From contig DAOUKT010000015.1 in the NCBI GenBank assembly GCA_034421015.1, positions 103,608 to 167,607 on the forward strand: a DNA stretch of 64,000 bases, read 5' to 3'. Positions 23,037 through 29,507 of this stretch are shown one piece after another. Position numbers and translations under genes: made by a program. Position 1 is the stretch's first letter. Every line of letters begins with the position of its first letter. The stretch comes from DAOUJW01 sp034421015. Its GTDB lineage: Bacteria > Chloroflexota > Dehalococcoidia > Lucifugimonadales > UBA2985. Under the pieces are notes generated by a model. It was not told the DNA's origin. It did not search any database and saw only the letters and a list, made by a program, of their open reading frames with translations.

Positions 23037-23783
23037 ATGAAGGCGCGAGACCAGGACTCTACAAATTCCCTCCGGACGGGGCCCGTGCCCGAGCACGTGG
23101 CCGTGATAATGGACGGCAATGGCAGGTGGGCCAAGCAGCGAAGACTGCCCAGGTTTGCCGGGCACAAGGCTGGCACTGAGAACATACGCCGCGTTATCGA
23201 AGGTTTCGCCGGCGCCGGCGTCAAGTACCTGACCATCTTCGCCTTCTCCACCGAGAACTGGGACCGTCCTTCTGAAGAGGTCCACGGGCTGATGGACATC
23301 CTCCAGGAGGTCATCCATCGGGAGACCCAGGCCCTCCACAAGCAGGGAGTCAAACTCCGGCACCTTGGCAGGCTGGACAGGCTTTCGCCACAGCTTCAGA
23401 AGGCCGTGTGCGATGCGGTGGAGCTTACCAAGGACAACATGCTCATGACCCTGAACGTGGCCTTTGACTACGGCGGGCGGGCCGAGATCCTGGAGTCGAT
23501 ACGAGCGCTGATGAGAGAGGGCGTTCCCCCAGAGGAGATTGACGAGGCCACCCTGAGCAGCCGCCTCTACACGGCCGGTATGCCCGACCCGGACCTCATC
23601 ATTCGCACGGGAGGCGAGCTCAGGCTCAGCAACTTCCTCCTGTGGCAGTCGGCGTACAGCGAGTACTACACTACGCCTGCCCTCTGGCCGGACTTCAACC
23701 AGGAGGAGCTTGAGAAGGCCCTGGTGGCCTACAGCCAGCGGGCCCGGCGCTTTGGGCGCGTGGACAGTGCTCCGGATCTATAA
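23037..23783 (+). CDS. uppS: Isoprenyl transferase (undecaprenyl diphosphate synthase)
   Basis: A 248-residue cis-prenyltransferase: VPEHVAVIMDGNGRWAKQR near 17-35 with the catalytic Asp, GHKAGTENIRRV, LTIFAFSTENWDRP near 65-78, LNVAFDYGGRAEI near 138, DLIIRTGGELRLSNFLLWQSAYSEYYTTP (split) near 180-208. It makes the C55 lipid carrier for cell-wall polymers. The 12 bases between frr and uppS include a perfect palindrome GGGCAGCTGCCC just before the ATG, and no ribosome site is visible, so translation may be coupled to frr. Confidence 0.95.
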   Translation: MKARDQDSTNSLRTGPVPEHVAVIMDGNGRWAKQRRLPRFAGHKAGTENIRRVIEGFAGAGVKYLTIFAFSTENWDRPSEEVHGLMDILQEVIHRETQALHKQGVKLRHLGRLDRLSPQLQKAVCDAVELTKDNMLMTLNVAFDYGGRAEILESIRALMREGVPPEEIDEATLSSRLYTAGMPDPDLIIRTGGELRLSNFLLWQSAYSEYYTTPALWPDFNQEELEKALVAYSQRARRFGRVDSAPDL

Positions 23784-23840
23784 GAAATCTCTGAACAAGT
23801 CACAAGCGTGTCCGTCTCGCCCAAGGACACCTTCACAACC

Positions 23841-23900
23841 ATTCCTGCGCAGGCAGGAATCCAGGGGTGGTGAGGCATGGACTCCCGCCTACGCGGGAGT
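23841..23900. repeat. Two-hairpin dispersed repeat
   Basis: ATTCCTGC/GCAGGAAT at 23841-23860 and ACTCCCGC/GCGGGAGT at 23881-23900, joined by a CCAGGGG-containing linker. Same layout as 9008-9063 and as the element entering the right window edge. It may also end the uppS transcript. Confidence 0.75.
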
Positions 23901-23983
23901 GGGTTGGACTTGTTCAGACCAATCCTAGACCTATGGGTTTCGCTTTCTGCTTGCCGCCTGGCTGGATCGGGGTTGAGGTGAGG

Positions 23984-24370
23984 TCAAGACCCCGGCAACG
24001 GGCGGAGATGCTCCTCTATCCATGTCGCCAGGGTAGAGAAACGGAACGAGTTGGTCTCGAACAGCTGCATGAAGAAAGCGTATGCCTCATCGCTGTCGCA
24101 GTCCAGGAAGTAGCCGTTCATACTGAGGAAGGCTTCAGTAGCAGCGAATGCCACCCGCTTGTTGCCGTCCACGAAAGGGTGGTTTAGCGTCAGGCTCTCC
24201 AGGAGGGCGGCAGCTTCCTCTACGAGGGTGTCGTAGTATCCCATCTGCGGACGCATGATAGCAGAGGCCAGCGCGCCTACGTCGCGGATGCCTGTAGTGC
24301 CGCCGAACTCCCTTATCAATGCGTCATGGAACTCTATGACCTCCTCAATTGTGGGGAAGTCATGGGTCAT
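23984..24370 (-). CDS. doc: Doc/Fic-family toxin
   Basis: A 128-residue Doc-type protein: TIEEVIEFHDALIREFGG, GIRDVGALASAIMRPQMGYYDTL, LLESLTLNHPFVDGNKRVAFAATEAFL (split) with the Fic motif HPFVDGNKR near 65-73, and a terminal WIEEHL. Doc phosphorylates EF-Tu, while other Fic proteins AMPylate targets; the short length and antitoxin context favour Doc. Its ATG overlaps the antitoxin stop (ATGA). It lies downstream of uppS on the opposite strand. Confidence 0.9.
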   Translation of the reverse strand: MTHDFPTIEEVIEFHDALIREFGGTTGIRDVGALASAIMRPQMGYYDTLVEEAAALLESLTLNHPFVDGNKRVAFAATEAFLSMNGYFLDCDSDEAYAFFMQLFETNSFRFSTLATWIEEHLRPLPGS

Positions 24371-24594
24371 TGGGCCAACAACTCATAGAGTCGTCGGTGT
24401 CTTTCGACGCTTGCCCGGTAGTGGGCCATCACCTCCGGGCGGACCTTACCTTGTGCTCTACTTTCAAGGTATTGCTGTATGGCGTCTTCCAGAACGGCTT
24501 GGAAGTGACGCCCCTCCGTGCGGGCTATCTCTCGCAAATTGGCCAGCAACTCCGGGGCGGCCTGGCTGGAGAACTTCTCTCGTGTAGTAGCCAT
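24367..24594 (-). CDS. Antitoxin of the Doc pair, ribbon-helix-helix-like
   Basis: A 75-residue protein from ATG 24594 (MATTREKFSSQAAPELLANL) with AGGAGTG 8 bases upstream; a longer frame to 24666 overlaps the promoter and operator and is rejected. The KFSSQAAPELLANLREIARTEGRHFQAVLEDAIQQYL pattern (split) is typical of ribbon-helix-helix antitoxins, rather than the Phd fold. The C-terminal part (RPEVMAHYRASVERHRRLYELL) probably wraps Doc. It overlaps doc by 4 bases. Confidence 0.75.
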   Translation of the reverse strand: MATTREKFSSQAAPELLANLREIARTEGRHFQAVLEDAIQQYLESRAQGKVRPEVMAHYRASVERHRRLYELLAQ

Positions 24595-24622
24595 AGAAGG
24601 CACTCCTGTAAGGTTTCTTTCC

Positions 24623-24665
24623 ATTGTGGGGCTGCGAAACCGATATGTCAAGACGTTTCTTGACA
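24623..24665 (-). promoter_or_regulatory. Promoter overlapped by a palindromic operator for the Doc module
   Basis: On the minus strand a consensus TTGACA (plus 24646-24651) and CACAAT (plus 24623-24628) are 17 bp apart. The -35 is part of a perfect inverted repeat with 8-bp arms TGTCAAGA (24646-24653) and TCTTGACA (24658-24665). This is the usual geometry of toxin-antitoxin autorepression. Confidence 0.65.
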
Positions 24666-24696
24666 AACCCTGTCGACTCTGAGGGTGTGCCTGTTG

Positions 24697-25449
24697 CTAG
24701 TCGAAAATGGGCGAGTCCCTGAGGGCCGTAGGAAACTCTCCCAGAGTGGGCACGTGCAGGTGGGCCTCCGCGATCCTCTCCTGGCCCTCGGCGTTGCCCA
24801 GGAGGGCAGTCCACATGCCGGCGCGGTTGCCCCCGTGAACGTCGTTTGCGATGTGGTCGCCAAAGTGGACCGACCTGTCCGGCGACGTTCCAAGGGCGTC
24901 CAGGGTCATGTGGAATATCTCGACCGACGGCTTGGACAGCATCACCTCGTCTGAGAAGGTGAGGACATGGAAGAAGTCCAGCAGACCGTGCTGGTCCAGA
25001 TATCTCCGGAACAGGCGGCCCGGCGTCATTCCCGTGTTGGAAATCATGCCCAGCCTGTAGCCTTGATTCGACAGCTCCTCCAGCACGGCGCGGGCCTCCG
25101 GGTCCACGCCTGGAGGGAAGTCGAAGAAGGACTCTGCGTACCAGTAGTTGATGCGCTCCACGATCTCGGCGTCCAGCCGCTGGGACAGGTCATCCTGGAT
25201 GAAGTCAATGAACATGTTGACCTGCTCATCGAAGGTGACGTCCTTCTCGTCCTGGTGAATGACGCGGCAGGCCCGGTAGCAGCTTCGGTACGCCTCACGA
25301 AGGTGGTCCAGGGAGAAGTCATAGCCCGCGTCGGTGAGGGCTTCCATAGCGCCCTCGAGGCGGCGTTGAGTGCGCGCCCTGCCCCGTTCGCGGTCGTCAA
25401 TGATCAGGGTCTGCCACAGGTCGAATGTGATGGCGTCGATGTCGGCCAC
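24697..25449 (-). CDS. HAD-superfamily hydrolase
   Basis: A 250-residue HAD protein. Motif I is ITFDLWQTLI, with the nucleophile Asp but Trp in place of the usual second Asp, as in haloacid-dehalogenase-type branches. A helical cap follows (about 20-110). Motif II is ISNTG, motif III includes LSKPSVEIF, and motif IV is HFGDHIANDVHGGNRAGM. Substrate unknown; absence of the second Asp argues against an ordinary phosphatase. It starts 7 bases after adenine deaminase and shares its transcript, hinting at a nucleotide-related role. Confidence 0.8.
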   Translation of the reverse strand: MADIDAITFDLWQTLIIDDRERGRARTQRRLEGAMEALTDAGYDFSLDHLREAYRSCYRACRVIHQDEKDVTFDEQVNMFIDFIQDDLSQRLDAEIVERINYWYAESFFDFPPGVDPEARAVLEELSNQGYRLGMISNTGMTPGRLFRRYLDQHGLLDFFHVLTFSDEVMLSKPSVEIFHMTLDALGTSPDRSVHFGDHIANDVHGGNRAGMWTALLGNAEGQERIAEAHLHVPTLGEFPTALRDSPIFD

Positions 25450-25456
25450 GATCGCT

Positions 25457-27166
25457 CTACCCCAGTTCCAGGAGCTTCCCGGCCATCACGTCCACCAGGC
25501 CCATGTCCGTCAGCTTGAGCTCAGGAATGACTGGCAGGGCGAGGAAGGAGAGCACGGAGAAGGGGGAGTTCACCGAGCATCCCAGACCCCGGGCCAGCCC
25601 TTCCAGCACCTCGATCTTTGCGGCCACGGTCTCCAGAGGCTCCTGTGAGAGGAGCCCGGCTATGGGCAGCGGCAGAGACGCCTGCGCACGGCCGTCCGAG
25701 GCCACTGCAAGTCCGCCCTGGTTGCGCTCCACCTCTTTCACAGCGGCGAATATATCGGCGTCGTCAACGCCAACTACTACGATGTTGTGGGAGTCGTGGG
25801 CTACGGAGGTGGCCAGCGCGCCCCGAGTCAGTCCGAATCCCTTGACCAGTCCGATGCCGATGTTGCCTGTGGCGTGATGCCGCTCCACTACAACCAGCTT
25901 CAGCAGGTCGCGCTCCGGGTCGGCGACTATGCTGCCGTTGCTCCGGCTGGGACGCTCGTCCAGCCTGCCGGTCACAATCTGGCCGGGTATGACTTCAATC
26001 ACGGGGAAGGTCTCGGCGGGTTGGGATTTCAGCGCCAGGTCCTCGGCGGCAAAGGGCTTGACGTTCATAGTACGCGTCATAGCCTCGTTGGGTGGCAGGG
26101 CAGCGCTGAAGAGCGGCTTGCCGCCCTCCGCGACAAGCTTGCCCCTGTAGTAGACCTGCTCAATGTCCACGGCGTCCAGGTCGCGGATGACCAGCATGTT
26201 CGCATGGTAGCCCGGCGCAATGCCACCCAGGCCCTCCAGCCGGAAGTACTCGGCGACGTTCAGCGTCGCCATCTGGATTGCCCTGACTGGGTCGAGCCCA
26301 AGGCGGATGGCCTTGCGCACGACGGCGTCGACGTCGCCCTCCCTCAGGACGTCCAGGGCGTTGCGGTCGTCCACGACGAGCATACACCGGTGATAGTTGC
26401 CGTCGTTGACCAGGGGCAGAAGGTCTTCCAGGTTCTTCTCGGCGGAACCCTCTCTGATCATGAGGCGCATCCCGCGTCGCAGCTTCTCCAGGCCCTCCTC
26501 GTACTCCGTGGACTCGTGTTCGGAGCCTATGATAGGTGAGAGGTAGGCGTTAAGGGCCTTGCCGCTCACACGCGGGGCATGGCCGTCCCTGGGCCGACCG
26601 TGGGCCGCCCGGACCTTCTCCAGCACTTGCTCATCGCCGTTGATGACGCCCGGAAAATTCATCAGCTCTCCCAGCCCAAGGACGCCCTTCCAGCGAAGGG
26701 CCTTCTTGATGCCCTCCGGTCCCAGGGTAGCGCCGGAGGTCTCCATGTCGGTCGCCGGCACGCAGGGCGGGGCCATGAAGAACAGGTCGACCGGCACCTT
26801 GCGGGCGCAGTCCATTATGTAACGCATCCCATCCAGCCCCGACACGTTGGTCACCTCGTGCAGGTCTGTGACGGCCGCCAGTGTCCCCCTGGGCACCACG
26901 GCCCTGGCGAACTGGTCGACGTGGAGGTAGGTGCTCTCCAGGTGGAAGTGCCCGTCGATGAAGCCGGGCGCAAGGTATTTGCCCTCCAGGTCGACGACCC
27001 GGCGCGCCCACGTGTAGTCGCCCACCCCGGCGATACGACCCCGGTGTATGGCTACGTTGCTCTCCTCGATCTCGCCGGTGAAGGTGTTTACAATGCGGGC
27101 GTTGGCCAGGACAAGGTCCGCCTGGGCGTCCCCCCGGGCAACTTCAATAAGTCCTCTAAGGTCCAT
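25457..27166 (-). CDS. ade: Adenine deaminase
   Basis: A 569-residue amidohydrolase that converts adenine to hypoxanthine. Motifs: DLVLANARIVNTFTGEI near 18-34, YLAPGFIDGHFHLESTYLH near 66-84 with metal-binding histidines, VTDLHEVTNVSG near 100, MRLMIREGSAEKNL, MLVVDDR, and the C-terminal GLTRGALATSVAHDSHNIVVVGV (split). Length matches the bacterial enzyme. Its start overlaps the end of hpt by 11 bases. With hpt it makes a purine salvage route: adenine to hypoxanthine to IMP. Confidence 0.94.
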   Translation of the reverse strand: MDLRGLIEVARGDAQADLVLANARIVNTFTGEIEESNVAIHRGRIAGVGDYTWARRVVDLEGKYLAPGFIDGHFHLESTYLHVDQFARAVVPRGTLAAVTDLHEVTNVSGLDGMRYIMDCARKVPVDLFFMAPPCVPATDMETSGATLGPEGIKKALRWKGVLGLGELMNFPGVINGDEQVLEKVRAAHGRPRDGHAPRVSGKALNAYLSPIIGSEHESTEYEEGLEKLRRGMRLMIREGSAEKNLEDLLPLVNDGNYHRCMLVVDDRNALDVLREGDVDAVVRKAIRLGLDPVRAIQMATLNVAEYFRLEGLGGIAPGYHANMLVIRDLDAVDIEQVYYRGKLVAEGGKPLFSAALPPNEAMTRTMNVKPFAAEDLALKSQPAETFPVIEVIPGQIVTGRLDERPSRSNGSIVADPERDLLKLVVVERHHATGNIGIGLVKGFGLTRGALATSVAHDSHNIVVVGVDDADIFAAVKEVERNQGGLAVASDGRAQASLPLPIAGLLSQEPLETVAAKIEVLEGLARGLGCSVNSPFSVLSFLALPVIPELKLTDMGLVDVMAGKLLELG

Positions 27167-27698
27167 TGCCGTCTCCAGTCAGTATGTAGATGTCAGGAAG
27201 GGAGCGGTATCGCTGGTCGAAGTCCAGGCCGTAGCCCACCAGGAACTTGTCCGGCACGGTGCAGCCGACGTAGTCCGGCGACACCGGGACCACCCTGCGG
27301 GACGGCTTGTCCAGAAAAGCGCACACCTTGACCGACGATGCGCCCCTCCTGCGCAGGTAGCGCGTGGCGTAGGCCGTGGTGAGACCCGTGTCCACAATGT
27401 CCTCTACAACGAGTACGCTGCGACCCTTAAGTGGGGTGGTAACGCCCATGTGAAGTTTCACTTTCCCGGACGAGACGGTCTCGCTCCCGTAGCTTGAGGT
27501 ACGGAGGAAGTCGATCTCCAGCTCTCGTTGTATCTCGCGCACAAGGTCGGCCATGAAGATGAAGGAGCCCTTCAGCACGCCCACCAGCAGGGGCATCTCA
27601 TCCGGGTAGTCGGCTTCGATCTGACGGGCAAGGCGTTGGACGGTCTCCGCTATCTGGCTCCTTGAAATGAACAGCTCCATCGTCTCTGCCGAGCTCAT
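27156..27698 (-). CDS. hpt: Hypoxanthine phosphoribosyltransferase
   Basis: A 180-residue type I phosphoribosyltransferase. Motifs: PLLVGVLKGSFIFMADL, DFLRTSSYGSETVSSGKVK, the PRPP loop VLVVEDIVDTGLTTAYA (acidic pair plus TGLT) near 98-114, and DYVGCTVPDKFLVGYGLDFDQRYRSLPDIYIL (split). The ATG 27698 (MSSAETMELF) is chosen because an earlier TTG lies inside the -10 box; the leader is then very short and lacks a good ribosome site. ATG 27656 is an alternative. First gene of hpt-ade-HAD. Confidence 0.93.
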   Translation of the reverse strand: MSSAETMELFISRSQIAETVQRLARQIEADYPDEMPLLVGVLKGSFIFMADLVREIQRELEIDFLRTSSYGSETVSSGKVKLHMGVTTPLKGRSVLVVEDIVDTGLTTAYATRYLRRRGASSVKVCAFLDKPSRRVVPVSPDYVGCTVPDKFLVGYGLDFDQRYRSLPDIYILTGDGNGP

Positions 27699-27712
27699 CA
27701 CAACCCCAAGGG

Positions 27713-27741
27713 AATATATCAAGGGGTTATTGGGCTGTCAA
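27713..27741 (-). promoter_or_regulatory. Promoter of the hpt-ade-HAD operon
   Basis: Minus strand TTGACA (plus 27736-27741), 17-bp spacer, TATATT (plus 27713-27718). Near-consensus. The transcript would start about 27706, only a few bases before ATG 27698. Confidence 0.7.
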
Positions 27742-27803
27742 TTGAGGGGGATGAGTCGTGGCAGTAATATGGGTAAGCCGACCGCTATGAATTATGAATA
27801 GAG

Positions 27804-27812
27804 TGATATAAT
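27804..27812 (+). promoter_or_regulatory. Extended -10 promoter for the DUF3800 gene
   Basis: TGATATAAT at 27804-27812 is a perfect extended -10 element; no good -35 is seen. The DUF3800 start codon is 21 bases downstream. Confidence 0.5.
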
Positions 27813-27832
27813 GTTAAGGCTAGTTCAGGACT

Positions 27833-28549
27833 ATGCTGATATTCGTTGACGAATCCGAGTGGCCCCAACCAAAAAGCCCCGGTGGTTACACCGTTTGGGC
27901 TGGTGTGGCTTTGCACCCTAAGCGAGGAAAAGAATTTTTCCGCGAAATATTCAATCTTGAGCGCAAGTTCTGGAAGGTTGAAGAGCCGTATGATTTTGAG
28001 ATTAAGGGCAGACTGCTGTTGAATAAGAAAGCGTTAACCAGCCCCAAGAAGAGGGAGTTTACAGAAGAGATTTTAAGTCTTTGTAAGCTAAATGACATAC
28101 TTACATTTGCTGTTGGTCTACGCTATCCCGATACCAGCCAACTGGATTCTATGTCGGAACCAAGCATATATAGGGTATTCAATCTGTTGCTTGAGAGGGT
28201 AGAGGCGATGATGGCAGAAAACTTCCCTGATGAAATGGCGGTTGTGGCCTTCGACTCTCAAGGAGAGGGTTCTGATAGGAATCGTGCTCTTCAGTTCGGC
28301 AATTTTCTCTACGGTAACTCCTCGGGTAGAGCTATGCAGCATATTATTGATACCCCGTTCTTTGTAAACTCTCAAGCCACTAAGGGAATTCAGATAGCAG
28401 ATCTTTGCGCGTATGCTGTTTCTCAGGTGAACCTGGGAAGGCAAGAGCTACGCCCCTATTACGACCGCATCCGGGAAATGGAGTGGCATAGTCAAAGGGC
28501 AGATGCCGAACACCCGATGCGAGGCTTCAGGTTCTTGGATGTGGCATGA
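27833..28549 (+). CDS. DUF3800-family protein (RNase H-like fold predicted for the family)
   Basis: A 238-residue protein with DUF3800 marks: MLIFVDES at the start (acidic FVDES), GGYTVWAGVALHPKR, the central VVAFDSQGEGSDRNRALQFGNFL, and GIQIADLCAYAVSQ with the conserved IADLCAY near 185. Family members are often linked to mobile or defence contexts and are proposed nucleases, but activity is not established. The gene is AT-rich against GC-rich neighbours, with its own promoter, so it is likely an acquired gene. A 36-codon frame overlaps its stop. Confidence 0.8.
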   Translation: MLIFVDESEWPQPKSPGGYTVWAGVALHPKRGKEFFREIFNLERKFWKVEEPYDFEIKGRLLLNKKALTSPKKREFTEEILSLCKLNDILTFAVGLRYPDTSQLDSMSEPSIYRVFNLLLERVEAMMAENFPDEMAVVAFDSQGEGSDRNRALQFGNFLYGNSSGRAMQHIIDTPFFVNSQATKGIQIADLCAYAVSQVNLGRQELRPYYDRIREMEWHSQRADAEHPMRGFRFLDVA

Positions 28550-28656
28550 ATAAAGAGAAAGAATTGGCAGCCCTGCTTCGTTCTTGCGACGACGCTTTTG
28601 GGCTCTCGGCATTACCGCTTAGGCAATACACCAATTCTTTACTGGCTTCAGGTTAG
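28546..28656 (+). CDS. Very short hypothetical frame overlapping DUF3800 stop
   Basis: A 36-codon frame (MNKEKELAALLRSCDDAFG start) whose ATG overlaps the DUF3800 stop codon as ATGA, the usual coupling signal. It may be the stump of a second gene or a true small protein. No homology recognised. An 8-bp-arm hairpin covers its stop codon. Confidence 0.3.
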   Translation: MNKEKELAALLRSCDDAFGLSALPLRQYTNSLLASG

Positions 28657-28673
28657 CACATAGCTTGTGCTAA
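28653..28673. terminator. Inverted repeat at the end of the DUF3800 unit
   Basis: TTAGCACA (28653-28660) pairs with TGTGCTAA (28666-28673) around tagct. No T-run follows on either strand, so it is only a weak terminator candidate between convergent genes. Confidence 0.3.
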
Positions 28674-28707
28674 GTCAACAAGAACGTGAATTCGCAAGCC
28701 TGCTGCC

Positions 28708-29445
28708 TTAGCCTGCGCGTCTGGTTCCTGCAAAGACGCGCCTTCCCCAGGGGCAAGTGAGGGAAGTTACGTCAAATTCAGCCTCTCGCAGGGCGCTGAC
28801 CCACACGGACTCAGGGAATATGCCCAGCACGTGCCGGTCGCTCTCCACGCTGAGCGTCCCATCAGCATGGCGGAGCAGATAGGCGAAGTCCGCAAGGTAG
28901 GTCGAGTCTGAGGGGTCAGGGTCGGTTGACCACATCAGATAGCGCAGGCCGCGCCCGTCAGGCCCGTCGTGGCCGCCGTGCTCGGTGTAAGGCGGGTCGA
29001 ACAGCTCGCGGACGTGGTCCGGCAGCACAAGTACGGCTCCGCCCGGCCGGCAGTGATACGCGGCCGTTGCCGCCATTTCGCGAATCTCGATCTCTGCGGT
29101 CAGGTAGGATACCGCGTCGTGGACGAACACGGCGTCGAACTTCGGTCCGTCGATTCTCAGGGAACGCATATCGCCCTGAACGTGCTCGAGCTCCGGGTTG
29201 ATGCCCCGGCTGACGTCCAGCATTTCAGGCGAGAGGTCCGACAGGGTCATGGTGAACCGCTGCTTCATGTGGAGGGCGTTGTTGCCGCCGCCGGAACCCA
29301 ACTCCAGCACGGCGCGCACGGGGCCCGACGCGGCCTCCAGGATGCGCTCGACGCTGTATTCCGCCTCTTCGCTGTATTCGTGGGGCGCGGTGAGCAGATG
29401 GAACCAGCCTGCCAGGTCCGAATAGAGGCGCGGCCGGTCGCTCAT
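28708..29445 (-). CDS. SAM-dependent methyltransferase
   Basis: A 245-residue class I methyltransferase: motif I VLELGSGGGNNALHM near 43-57, acidic LSDLSPEMLDVSRG near 69-82, VQGDMRSLR near 92, FDAVFVHDAVSYL near 105, and GGAVLVLPDHVRELF after the fourth strand. The N-terminal LYSDLAGWFHLLTAP resembles small-molecule methyltransferases. Substrate unknown. It lies 62 bases downstream of the Rad50-like gene and may be cotranscribed. Confidence 0.8.
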   Translation of the reverse strand: MSDRPRLYSDLAGWFHLLTAPHEYSEEAEYSVERILEAASGPVRAVLELGSGGGNNALHMKQRFTMTLSDLSPEMLDVSRGINPELEHVQGDMRSLRIDGPKFDAVFVHDAVSYLTAEIEIREMAATAAYHCRPGGAVLVLPDHVRELFDPPYTEHGGHDGPDGRGLRYLMWSTDPDPSDSTYLADFAYLLRHADGTLSVESDRHVLGIFPESVWVSALREAEFDVTSLTCPWGRRVFAGTRRAG

Positions 29446-29507
29446 CCAGCCCTCGCACGATGTTCACCTGGGTCAAGTCGATTCTGCCGCAAACCTGTTC
29501 GCTCTCC

